From Nitrospirota bacterium (GTDB lineage: Bacteria > Nitrospirota > 9FT-COMBO-42-15 > HDB-SIOI813), in NCBI GenBank assembly GCA_016234155.1, contig JACRGZ010000027.1:1-9012 (forward strand): a DNA stretch of 9,012 bases. Reading direction: 5' to 3'. Numbering within the stretch: position 1 is the first letter of the stretch; each line of letters begins with the position of its first letter. Below are positions 1 through 5,640 of this stretch, one piece after another. The notes beneath the pieces are model-generated. The model was not told the origin of the DNA. It did not search any database and saw nothing but the letters and a program-made list of their open reading frames with translations. Both the position numbers and the translations under genes were made by a program.

Positions 1-108
1 GACGGTGAAGGGTAGTCCGAGAGCCGTGTGAGGGAAAACCTCACGCACGGTTCGATGAGGGGGAACTGGAAAAACAGGTGACCGCTGTTCGCCTGTTCCC
101 TACTCTAC
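1..108 (+). mobile_element. Group II intron, 3' end (partial)
   Basis: The first 108 nt are the 3' terminal part of a bacterial group II intron, a self-splicing retroelement normally mobilised by its own reverse transcriptase/maturase. Domain V is recognisable at 21-53 (opens GAGC, closes GTTC, GAAA-type loop, CG bulge on the 3' side) and domain VI at 57-105 follows after a 3-nt linker. The intron ends in AC at 107-108, matching the usual AY end, so the 3' exon begins at 109. Bases 1-20 are probably the end of domain IV or the linker to domain V. Catalytic domains I-III and any maturase gene would lie upstream of the window, so it is not possible to say whether the intron is full-length or active. 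The 3' splice site is 144 nt before rpmJ. Confidence 0.9.
21..105 (+). ncRNA. Group II intron domains V and VI
   Basis: Domain V (21-53) folds as an 8-bp lower stem (21-28 with 46-53), a two-base CG bulge (44-45), and a 5-bp upper stem (29-33 with 39-43) closed by a GAAAA loop; this is the catalytic hairpin of group II ribozymes. Domain VI pairs 57-59 with 103-105 and 60-66 with 95-101, leaving A102 as a single unpaired base between the two helices. A102 is the seventh base counted from the 3' end, the expected place for the branch-point adenosine that attacks the 5' splice site. The pairings were read directly from the sequence; the roles come from knowledge of group II introns. Nothing in this part is visibly broken. 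Confidence 0.88.
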
Positions 109-164
109 CACAAAGGAGCATGAAAATATGTTGCCTCAATCCCCGTTTTCACGAGGACAAGCCT

Positions 165-237
165 TGTCATTCCCGAAGTCATTTATCGGGAATCTGCTTT
201 TAAACCATATCCCCGATAAAGGCATTCGGGGATGACA
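165..237. repeat. 73-nt near-perfect palindrome before rpmJ
   Basis: The two arms, each about 36 nt, are reverse complements with roughly seven mismatches and meet at position 201 with essentially no loop (TTTTAAA in the centre). The outer ends read TGTCATTCCCGAA on the left and, on the complementary strand of the right end, TGTCATCCCCGAA. An inner block TTTATCGGG occurs in both arms. This layout suits a small non-coding mobile repeat (MITE- or REP-like) or a long RNA hairpin. No T-run follows it, so it does not look like an intrinsic terminator. It lies between the intron and rpmJ, and its right end is 15 nt before the rpmJ start codon. Confidence 0.8.
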
Positions 238-252
238 GAAAGGTATTTTCAG

Positions 253-366
253 ATGAAAGTTAGATCGTCGGTAAAAAAGATGTGTCTTAAGTGTAAGATT
301 ATACGAAGAAGGGGTGTATTGCGTGTTATGTGTGAGAATCCACGGCATAAGCAGAGGCAGGGATAA
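253..366 (+). CDS. rpmJ: 50S ribosomal protein L36
   Basis: A 37-residue protein starting MKVRSSVKKMC, the smallest protein of the large ribosomal subunit, where it binds 23S rRNA. It keeps the four zinc ligands of the zinc-ribbon form: Cys11, Cys14, Cys27 and His32, with the usual basic residues between and after them (IIRRRGVLRVMC, HKQRQG). The length is normal for the family. The ATG start has an AGAAAGG ribosome binding site about 9 nt upstream. The gene sits 15 nt before rpsM, as in most bacteria. The gene expected upstream (infA, map or secY) is absent from the 252 nt before it, where a group II intron end and a large palindrome are found. Identification is very secure. Confidence 0.97.
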   Translation: MKVRSSVKKMCLKCKIIRRRGVLRVMCENPRHKQRQG

Positions 367-381
367 GGACAGGGAGGAAAA

Positions 382-759
382 TTGGCAAGGATAGAAGGTG
401 TAGATTTACCAGGTAACAAGAGAGTAGAGATTGGTCTGACGTATATGTATGGAATCGGACGCAGCGCGTCAAGAAGGATTCTGGCGGCTGCCGGCATAGA
501 TTTCAACAGAAAGGTCAAAGACCTTACGGATGAAGAGGTTGTAAAGATCAGGGATGAGATAGAGAAGAACTTTACAGTGGAAGGAGACCTCAGGCGTAAG
601 GTGGCTATGAACATAAAGAGGTTAATTGATATCGGAAGCTACAGGGGGAGCCGCCACAGGAGGTCACTCCCGGTCCGTGGACAGCGTACCAAGACGAACG
701 CCAGAACACGGAAGGGGCCGAGGCGGACAGTAGGGTCAAAGAAGAAAGAGACAAAGTGA
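382..759 (+). CDS. rpsM: 30S ribosomal protein S13
   Basis: A 125-aa protein of the small-subunit head; S13 contacts 16S rRNA, the P-site tRNA and the inter-subunit bridges to the 50S subunit. The N-terminus (MARIEGVDLPGNKRVEIGLT), the GIGRSASRRIL helix-two-turn-helix motif (about residues 25-35) and the basic tail around RGQRTKTNARTRKGPRR (about residues 94-110) are characteristic. The start is TTG at 382: it gives the family's normal N-terminus, has a GGGAGG site 4 nt upstream, and no in-frame ATG is better placed. It follows rpmJ by 15 nt and precedes rpsK by 11 nt. No leader is available here for S4-type feedback binding directly upstream of rpsM. Confidence 0.98.
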   Translation: MARIEGVDLPGNKRVEIGLTYMYGIGRSASRRILAAAGIDFNRKVKDLTDEEVVKIRDEIEKNFTVEGDLRRKVAMNIKRLIDIGSYRGSRHRRSLPVRGQRTKTNARTRKGPRRTVGSKKKETK

Positions 760-770
760 GGTGAGAGTAG

Positions 771-1154
771 ATGGCTAAAAAGTCACCAAAAAAGAAGGAA
801 AAAAAGAATATCCAGGCGGGTGTTGCACATATTCAGGCAACTTTCAATAATACAATTGTCACTATTACGGACATGAACGGGAATGTCGTAGTATGGAGCA
901 GTGCAGGGACAGAGGGGTTTAAGGGCTCCAGGAAAAGCACCCCTTTTGCGGCCCAAAGGGCGGCAGAGGCTGCAGCAAAAAGGGGGATGGAACATGGTTT
1001 ACGGCAGGTCGAGGTGCTTGTGAAAGGGCCTGGGGCCGGCAGGGAGTCGGCAATAAGGGCGCTTCAGGCGGCTGGTTTAAAGATAAACGCAATAAAGGAT
1101 GTTACACCAATTCCCCACAATGGTTGCAGACCGCCAAAGAGGAGAAGGGTGTAG
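771..1154 (+). CDS. rpsK: 30S ribosomal protein S11
   Basis: A 127-aa protein of the 30S platform, where S11 binds 16S rRNA near the E site and the Shine-Dalgarno helix. After a lysine-rich N-terminal tail (residues 2-13) the family core is clear: HIQATFNNTIVTITDMNGN, the GFKGSRKSTPFAAQ segment, and the C-terminal IPHNGCRPPKRRRV that closes nearly all bacterial S11 proteins. The length matches the family. The ATG start has a GAGGTGAG site 5 nt upstream that overlaps the end of rpsM, so translation may be coupled. It is the third gene of the alpha operon, 13 nt before rpsD. Confidence 0.98.
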   Translation: MAKKSPKKKEKKNIQAGVAHIQATFNNTIVTITDMNGNVVVWSSAGTEGFKGSRKSTPFAAQRAAEAAAKRGMEHGLRQVEVLVKGPGAGRESAIRALQAAGLKINAIKDVTPIPHNGCRPPKRRRV

Positions 1155-1167
1155 GAGGGAGACTTAG

Positions 1168-1803
1168 TTGGCTCGGTATATTGGTCCTGTTTGTAGAATG
1201 TGTAGAAGGGAAGGCATGAAGTTGTTTCTCAAAGGGAGCAGATGTCTGACTGAGAAGTGCGCCTTTGTGAGGAGGGGGTATCCGCCTGGCATGCACGGGC
1301 AACGAAGACAGAGAGGAACTAAAACAACAGATTACCGTATTCAGCTCAGGGAAAAACAAAAAGTAAGGCGCGTATACGGTCTTTTAGAGAAGCAGTTTAG
1401 ATCATACTTTAAAAAGGCAGCAAAGAAAAAAGGGATTACAGGAGAGGTTCTGCTTCAGATGTTGGAAAGGAGATTGGACAATGCAGTGTACAGGACGGGT
1501 TTTGCTCAGTCGCGAAATGAGGCACGCCAGATAGTACGACATGGCCATTTTCTTGTTAACGGTAGGAAGACGAATCTTCCATCCTTTCTTTTGAAGGAGG
1601 GTGATCTGATAGAGATTCAGGAAAAAAGCCGTGAAAATGTCAGGATTAAAGATGCTATTGCCGGTATAGGGAACAAAGTTATCCCTTCATGGATAGATGT
1701 AGAGGCAGATAATTATAGGGCAAGAATTACCGGACTTCCGACAAGAGAAGAGATACAACTCCCGATTAGTGAACAAATGATTGTCGAGCTCTACTCTAAG
1801 TAA
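1168..1803 (+). CDS. rpsD: 30S ribosomal protein S4
   Basis: A 211-aa primary 16S rRNA-binding protein that nucleates assembly of the 30S body and helps form the mRNA entry channel. Near the N-terminus it carries Cys9, Cys12, Cys26 and Cys31, the zinc-binding form of S4, followed by the conserved GYPPGMHGQ segment. The S4 RNA-binding fold begins near residue 99 (LERRLDNAVYR) and runs to about residue 155 (RQIVRHGHFLVNGR). The start is TTG at 1168, supported by the family N-terminus MARYIGPVCR and by a GGAGGGA site 7 nt upstream. In E. coli S4 represses this operon; no equivalent target can be identified here. Confidence 0.98.
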   Translation: MARYIGPVCRMCRREGMKLFLKGSRCLTEKCAFVRRGYPPGMHGQRRQRGTKTTDYRIQLREKQKVRRVYGLLEKQFRSYFKKAAKKKGITGEVLLQMLERRLDNAVYRTGFAQSRNEARQIVRHGHFLVNGRKTNLPSFLLKEGDLIEIQEKSRENVRIKDAIAGIGNKVIPSWIDVEADNYRARITGLPTREEIQLPISEQMIVELYSK

Positions 1804-1840
1804 GCGTGACTATTATAAGCCTCTTGCTAAAGTATCAATT

Positions 1841-1867
1841 TGTCACCCTGAATTTATTTCAGGGTCT
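1841..1867. repeat. Small hairpin between rpsD and rpoA
   Basis: CCCTGAA (1846-1852) and TTCAGGG (1858-1864) form a perfect 7-bp stem with a TTTAT loop. The left flank reads TGTCACCCTGAA, resembling the outer ends of the 165-237 palindrome (TGTCATTCCCGAA). No T-run follows, so it is unlikely to be an intrinsic terminator. It could be a fragment of a dispersed repeat or a processing or pausing hairpin within the operon. The rest of the 99-nt gap is AT-rich. Confidence 0.6.
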
Positions 1868-1902
1868 CATATATAATAGATAATATTATCCAGGGGGAAC
1901 TT

Positions 1903-2943
1903 ATGATAATAAGGACTAAAGATTTTCAGATTCCCAAAAAGTTAGAGGTTAACAATTCTACACAAACCCCGACGTATGGGGAATTTTTTGCAGAGCCATT
2001 CGAAAGGGGATTCGGTGTAACAATCGGAAATTCTCTGCGGAGGGTTCTCCTCTCCTCTATAGTTGGGGCATCAATAACTACAGTAAAGATAGAGGGTGTG
2101 CTGCATGAATTTTCCACGGTTTCAGGGGTTAAGGAGGATATAACAGATATTATACTGACATTGAAGAGCCTGAGACTGAAGATGTATACTGAGAAACCAA
2201 AAACGTTATATATCCAAAAGAGAGGGCCTGGAATTGCACGGGGCAGTGATATTATCCATGATGCAGACGTTGAGATATTGACTCCGGAAATTGTGATTGC
2301 TACCCTCGAGAAAGATGCCAAATTAGATATGGAATTGACAGTGAAGTTGGGAAGAGGTTATGTTACAGCAGAACATATCAAGGAAGAGGGGCTGCCAATA
2401 GGTGTAATCCCTATAGACTCCATATTCTCCCCTGTACAGAAGGTGAATTTCCGCGTAGAAAATGCCAGGGTGGGAAGGCAAACTGACTATGACCGTCTTA
2501 TATTGGAGGTCTGGACTGATGGCAGCATAAAACCTGAAGAGGCAGTTTCACATGCTGCGAAGATTTTAAAGGATCACTTGAATATTTTTATTATTACGGG
2601 AGATACAGCAGAGGATAATGAGGATAATGAGGATAGTGCGGCTGCAGGGATAACAGAAGATAGTATAGACGAAAAGGAGGAAAAGAGATCTGACCTTGCA
2701 AAAAACCTGTTTAAGGGTGTTGATGAGCTGGAACTATCTGTGAGGTCTGCGAACTGTCTCAAAAATGCCAATATTTATACTATTGCAGACCTTGTAAAAA
2801 AGAGTGAGACCGATATGCTTGAGACAAAGAACTTCGGTAAGAAATCTCTTAATGAGATAAAGGCCATGTTGAACTGTATGGGATTATCATTTGGCATGAA
2901 TGTAGATGAGCTATTAGAAAACAATGTAGGAAAGAAGGCATGA
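1903..2943 (+). CDS. rpoA: DNA-directed RNA polymerase subunit alpha
   Basis: A 346-aa alpha subunit, present as a dimer in RNA polymerase, where it starts assembly of the core enzyme and contacts promoter UP elements and activators. The N-terminal assembly domain covers about residues 1-231 and includes the dimer-interface helix GNSLRRVLLSS (42-52) and the HEFSTVSGVKEDITDIILTLK segment. The C-terminal domain starts near residue 275 with ELELSVRSANCLK; Arg281 corresponds to the DNA-contacting Arg265 of E. coli, and NFGKKSLNEIK follows. The linker is acidic and about 16 residues longer than in E. coli, including a tandem EDN run. The ATG has a strong CAGGGGGA site 4 nt upstream. The gene overlaps rplQ by 4 nt. 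Confidence 0.98.
   Translation: MIIRTKDFQIPKKLEVNNSTQTPTYGEFFAEPFERGFGVTIGNSLRRVLLSSIVGASITTVKIEGVLHEFSTVSGVKEDITDIILTLKSLRLKMYTEKPKTLYIQKRGPGIARGSDIIHDADVEILTPEIVIATLEKDAKLDMELTVKLGRGYVTAEHIKEEGLPIGVIPIDSIFSPVQKVNFRVENARVGRQTDYDRLILEVWTDGSIKPEEAVSHAAKILKDHLNIFIITGDTAEDNEDNEDSAAAGITEDSIDEKEEKRSDLAKNLFKGVDELELSVRSANCLKNANIYTIADLVKKSETDMLETKNFGKKSLNEIKAMLNCMGLSFGMNVDELLENNVGKKA
2611..2637 (+). repeat. Three 9-nt tandem units in rpoA linker
   Basis: GAGGATAAT occurs at 2611-2619 and 2620-2628, followed by GAGGATAGT at 2629-2637. In frame this encodes EDN-EDN-EDS at residues 237-245 of the alpha subunit, in the flexible linker between the two domains. A multiple of three keeps the frame open, so copy number could vary between strains without breaking the gene. 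Confidence 0.85.
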
Positions 2944-3362
2944 GACACAAAAAGGCCGGCAGGCAGCTTAGCAGAGATTCAAAACACAGGAAGGCGCTAT
3001 TCAGAAATCTTGTAACTTCAATACTCGAGCATGGGAAGATAGAGACCACCCTTCCCAAAGCAAAGACGATCAGACCTATTGTTGAAAAGATGATCACCAT
3101 CGGGAAAAGCGGGACACTGCACGACAGGAGACGCGCCCTTGCATATGTCAAGAGTGAATCTGTCGTGTCTATGCTTTTTGACACCTTAGCCCCAAGACTT
3201 CTTGACAGGGCCGGAGGGTATACCAGGATTGTCCGTACGAGGAGAAGATTGGGGGACTCGGCCGAAATGGCAATAGTGGAGTTAATTGATATCGGCAAAA
3301 TTTCCGGTAAAGATGCCAAAAAAGAAGCAGATAAAAAAGAAACAGGTAAAAAGGGGGTATAG
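2940..3362 (+). CDS. rplQ: 50S ribosomal protein L17
   Basis: A 140-aa large-subunit protein located near the exit of the peptide tunnel. The N-terminus MRHKKAGRQLSRDSKHRKAL followed by FRNLVTSILEHGKIETTLPKAK is diagnostic, and GGYTRIVRTRRRLGDSAEMA with VELID is the conserved C-terminal part. It is somewhat longer than E. coli L17 (127 aa) because of a lysine-rich tail (about residues 122-140: DAKKEADKKETGKKGV). Its ATG overlaps the rpoA stop codon in the form ATGA, which points to translational coupling. It is the last gene of the alpha operon; no convincing intrinsic terminator follows before the groES promoter. Confidence 0.98.
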   Translation: MRHKKAGRQLSRDSKHRKALFRNLVTSILEHGKIETTLPKAKTIRPIVEKMITIGKSGTLHDRRRALAYVKSESVVSMLFDTLAPRLLDRAGGYTRIVRTRRRLGDSAEMAIVELIDIGKISGKDAKKEADKKETGKKGV

Positions 3363-3381
3363 TGGAGCCTGCCATTGGGCC

Positions 3382-3411
3382 TTGCCGTTTTTAAAAAAGT
3401 GATTATATAAT
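3382..3411 (+). promoter_or_regulatory. Sigma-70-type promoter for groES-groEL
   Basis: TTGCCG (3382-3387) and a perfect TATAAT (3406-3411) are 18 nt apart, so transcription should begin near 3418 and give a leader of about 36 nt before groES. There is no CIRCE inverted repeat and no sequence resembling a sigma-32 heat-shock promoter (CTTGAA with CCCCAT). The site is inferred from its sequence alone. Confidence 0.65.
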
Positions 3412-3418
3412 AGAAAGT

Positions 3419-3435
3419 TTAAAAAATAATTCTTA
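3419..3435 (+). repeat. 17-nt direct repeat, copy 1 (groES leader)
   Basis: TTAAAAAATAATTCTTA lies at the predicted 5' end of the groESL transcript, 18 nt before the groES start codon. An identical 17-mer is found at 5496-5512, after groEL. Confidence 0.8.
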
Positions 3436-3453
3436 TAGAAAGGAGGAATAAAT

Positions 3454-3741
3454 ATGGCTGAAGCAACAAAAACAACCTTAAAGTTTAGACCGTTAAAAGA
3501 GCGGGTATTCGTCAGCTATGCAGAGGAGGCGGAGAGGACAGCAGGTGGTATATATCTCCCTGAGACTGCAAAAGAGAAACCACAGAAGGGAAAGGTAGAA
3601 GCGGTAGGAAGTGAAGTGAAAGAGGTCAAAGTTGGGGATGGTATCCTCTTTGATAAGTACTCCGGCTCCAAGATAAATTTAGACGGGGTTGACTATCTGA
3701 TCCTGAAAGAAGAAGATATCCTGGGAATACTGGGAAACTAA
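3454..3741 (+). CDS. groES: Co-chaperonin GroES
   Basis: A 95-aa co-chaperonin that forms the seven-membered lid of the GroEL chamber in the cytoplasm. The family pattern is clear: FRPLKERVFVSYAEEAERTAGG, the mobile loop at about residues 23-40 with the GroEL-binding GGIYLP (31-36), then KGKVEAVGSEVKEVKVGD and the C-terminal DYLILKEEDILGIL. The length is typical. The ATG has a near-consensus AAGGAGG site 7 nt upstream. It is the first gene of a groES-groEL operon, 44 nt before groEL, read from the promoter at 3382-3411. The missing CIRCE element suggests control by a system other than HrcA, or constitutive expression. Confidence 0.98.
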   Translation: MAEATKTTLKFRPLKERVFVSYAEEAERTAGGIYLPETAKEKPQKGKVEAVGSEVKEVKVGDGILFDKYSGSKINLDGVDYLILKEEDILGILGN

Positions 3742-3785
3742 TTTCGGAATTTCAAATCTTAAATCTAAAAAAGGAGGGATGTTGA

Positions 3786-5414
3786 ATGCCAAAACAGTTA
3801 TTATACGGTGATGATGCAAGGGCTGCCATCCTGAGAGGGGTAAATCAACTGGCTGATGCAGTAAAGGCAACCCTTGGTCCTAAGGGGCGTAATGCCTTGC
3901 TCGACAAGAAGTTTGGCGCCCCAGTGATTACCAAAGATGGTGTTACAGTGGCAAAAGAGATTGAGTTGAAGGACTCATGGGAGAACATGGGTGCGCAGCT
4001 TGTCAAAGAGGTTGCCAGTAAGACCAGTGACGTTGCAGGCGACGGCACCACGACTGCCACAGTTTTAGCCCAGGCAATCTTCAGGGAAGGGGCCAAGAAT
4101 GTTTCAGCCGGCGCCAGTGCTATGGAGATTAAGCGTGGTATAGACAGGGCTGTCTCCGTAATAGTGGAAGAGATAAAAAAGATGAGCAAACCATGTCAGG
4201 ACCGTTCGGAAATCGCCCAGATTGGCACCATCTCAGCAAACAATGATACCACTATCGGTGAATTGATTGCTGAGGCAATGGAAAAGGTCGGTAAAGATGG
4301 TGTTATAACGGTTGAGGAAGCAAAGACCATGGCGACGTCATTGGATGTTGTCGAGGGTATGCAGTTTGACAGGGGTTATATATCCCCGTACTTTGTAACC
4401 GACAATGAGAGGATGGAGGTTGTGCTTGAAGATGCATTGATACTGATATATGAGAAAAAGATCAGCACCATGAAAGACCTTCTTCCGGTACTTGAACAGA
4501 TTGCGAAGATGGGGAGGCCGCTTCTTATTGTTGCTGAAGATCTGGAAGGTGAGGCCCTTGCGACCTTAGTTGTAAATAAACTAAGAGGGACATTAAGTTG
4601 TGCCGCTGTAAAGGCCCCGGGGTTTGGTGACAGGAGAAAGGCCATGCTGGAGGATATATCTTTTCTGACAGGCGGTCAGGTAATATCAGAGGACCTTGGC
4701 CTCAAACTGGAGAATGTGAAGATTTCAGACCTCGGCAAGGCCAAGCGTATTACCATAGATAAAGATAATACCACAATCATAGAAGGCGCCGGATCACATG
4801 ATAAGATACAGGGTCGTGTAAAGCAGATCAAGGCGCAGATAGAAGAGACAACGTCCGATTATGACAGGGAGAAACTACAGGAACGTTTAGCCAAATTAGT
4901 AGGAGGTGTTGCGGTTATAAACGTTGGCGCATCTACCGAGACCGAGATGAAGGAGAAAAAGGCGAGGGTTGAGGATGCGCTTCATGCCACCAAGGCTGCA
5001 GTCGAGGAAGGGATTGTCCCTGGCGGTGGTGTTGCCCTTCTCCGTTGTATATCAGCTCTTGATAAATTGAAGTTTGAAGGTGATATGAAGATAGGTGTTG
5101 ATATTATAAGGAGATCGCTTGAAGAGCCTATCAGGCAGATTGCCAACAATGCCGGTGTTGAAGGATCAGTTATTGTTGAGCGGGTGAAGCATGAAAAAGG
5201 TTCATTCGGGTTTGATGCCGCAAAGGAGGAGTATGTAGATATGATAAAGACCGGCATTATTGACCCGACAAAGGTAACGAGGATAGCCCTTCAGAATGCG
5301 GCGAGTGTAGCCTCTCTCATGTTGACTACTGAGGTTATGGTATCTGAAATACCAGAGGAAAAGGAAAAGATGCCGCGCATGCCCGGCGGCGGCGGAATGG
5401 GCGATATGTACTAA
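3786..5414 (+). CDS. groEL: Chaperonin GroEL (60 kDa)
   Basis: A 542-aa ATP-driven chaperonin that forms a double heptameric ring and folds cytoplasmic proteins with GroES. The nucleotide site is intact: TLGPKGRN (29-36), Asp51 (KDG), GDGTTT with Asp86 and, near the C-terminus, Asp397, the equivalent of catalytic Asp398 of E. coli, followed by GIVPGGG. The apical domain lies between about residues 190 and 375. The C-terminal tail is short, PGGGGMGDMY, rather than several GGM repeats. The ATG has an AAGGAGGG site 7 nt upstream. Length is close to E. coli GroEL (548 aa). Only one chaperonin pair is present in this window. Confidence 0.98.
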   Translation: MPKQLLYGDDARAAILRGVNQLADAVKATLGPKGRNALLDKKFGAPVITKDGVTVAKEIELKDSWENMGAQLVKEVASKTSDVAGDGTTTATVLAQAIFREGAKNVSAGASAMEIKRGIDRAVSVIVEEIKKMSKPCQDRSEIAQIGTISANNDTTIGELIAEAMEKVGKDGVITVEEAKTMATSLDVVEGMQFDRGYISPYFVTDNERMEVVLEDALILIYEKKISTMKDLLPVLEQIAKMGRPLLIVAEDLEGEALATLVVNKLRGTLSCAAVKAPGFGDRRKAMLEDISFLTGGQVISEDLGLKLENVKISDLGKAKRITIDKDNTTIIEGAGSHDKIQGRVKQIKAQIEETTSDYDREKLQERLAKLVGGVAVINVGASTETEMKEKKARVEDALHATKAAVEEGIVPGGGVALLRCISALDKLKFEGDMKIGVDIIRRSLEEPIRQIANNAGVEGSVIVERVKHEKGSFGFDAAKEEYVDMIKTGIIDPTKVTRIALQNAASVASLMLTTEVMVSEIPEEKEKMPRMPGGGGMGDMY

Positions 5415-5429
5415 GGTTAAATAGTGAAA

Positions 5430-5461
5430 GGGGTCGAGGGGTCAAGGATTCAAGGGTTCAA
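5430..5461 (+). repeat. Four 8-nt tandem units after groEL
   Basis: Four consecutive octamers follow the groEL stop by 15 nt: GGGGTCGA, GGGGTCAA, GGATTCAA and GGGTTCAA (consensus GGGGTCAA or GGGTTCAA). The third and fourth units differ from the first two at one or two positions, as in a decaying tandem array. The last unit forms part of the inverted repeat described at 5454-5495. Confidence 0.75.
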
Positions 5462-5495
5462 GTGGATAATATCTTTTAATATTTCACTTGACCCC
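5454..5495. repeat. Inverted repeat after groEL
   Basis: GGGTTCAAGTG (5454-5464) pairs with CACTTGACCCC (5485-5495) at 10 of 11 positions. The 20-nt AT-rich interval contains a second pairing block, AATAT (5468-5472) with ATATT (5479-5483), so a long hairpin is possible. It is followed by an A-rich run rather than T residues, so on the + strand it is not a classical terminator. It may be a dispersed repeat or a 3'-end stabilising structure for groESL mRNA. Confidence 0.65.
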
Positions 5496-5512
5496 TTAAA
5501 AAATAATTCTTA
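5496..5512 (+). repeat. 17-nt direct repeat, copy 2 (after groEL)
   Basis: TTAAAAAATAATTCTTA is identical to 3419-3435 in the groES leader. The following bases (GGGAAGCGGG, then ATG at 5529) also resemble the purine-rich stretch and start-codon spacing after copy 1, offset by two bases, as if a groES-type leader had been duplicated here. Confidence 0.75.
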
Positions 5513-5533
5513 GGGAAGCGGGTTGTTTATGAT

Positions 5534-5571
5534 GGCCCTCCAGGTTGAATATGCCTGGAGGGCCTTTTTTT
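5534..5571 (+). terminator. Intrinsic terminator of groESL
   Basis: GGCCCTCCAGG (5534-5544) and CCTGGAGGGCC (5554-5564) form a perfect 11-bp GC-rich stem with a 9-nt loop, directly followed by seven T residues (5565-5571). This is a textbook Rho-independent terminator on the + strand, 120 nt after groEL and 15 nt before the next promoter. Confidence 0.95.
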
Positions 5572-5585
5572 GTGCGGCCCTTGTC

Positions 5586-5614
5586 TTGACACTAAAAAAA
5601 TGTTGTGTTATTGT
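5586..5614 (+). promoter_or_regulatory. Promoter for the TPR-CCA gene pair
   Basis: A consensus -35 box TTGACA (5586-5591) is followed after exactly 17 nt by TATTGT (5609-5614, four of six bases matching TATAAT). Transcription would start near 5621, giving a leader of about 65 nt. It lies just after the groESL terminator, as expected for a new transcription unit. Confidence 0.6.
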
Positions 5615-5627
5615 CGGTGAAAGTAGA

Positions 5628-5640
5628 CTGAAGACTTCAG
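5628..5640. promoter_or_regulatory. 13-nt palindrome in the TPR gene leader
   Basis: CTGAAG-A-CTTCAG is a perfect inverted repeat with a single central base, 7-20 nt downstream of the predicted transcription start. It could be an operator for a repressor or the end of a dispersed repeat; the sequence alone does not decide. Confidence 0.4.

Noticed and set aside
120..203. 27-aa reading frame with an AAAGGAG site just upstream (MKICCLNPRFHEDKPC...)
   Set aside because: The ribosome site is only about 2 nt from the ATG, the frame runs into and ends in the 165-237 palindrome, and the protein resembles nothing I recognise.
249..614. 121-aa reading frame on the - strand
   Set aside because: It is antisense to rpmJ and rpsM, lacks any family resemblance, and is explained by the coding frames opposite it.
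1872..1877. TATAAT before rpoA as an internal promoter
   Set aside because: No acceptable -35 box lies 16-18 nt upstream (CTGAAT at best); TTGTCA at 1840 is 26 nt away. Possible in AT-rich DNA by chance.
3364..3392. Possible terminator after rplQ (GCC...GGC then T-run)
   Set aside because: Only about 3 bp of stem can be formed before the T residues; the T5 overlaps the groES promoter spacer.
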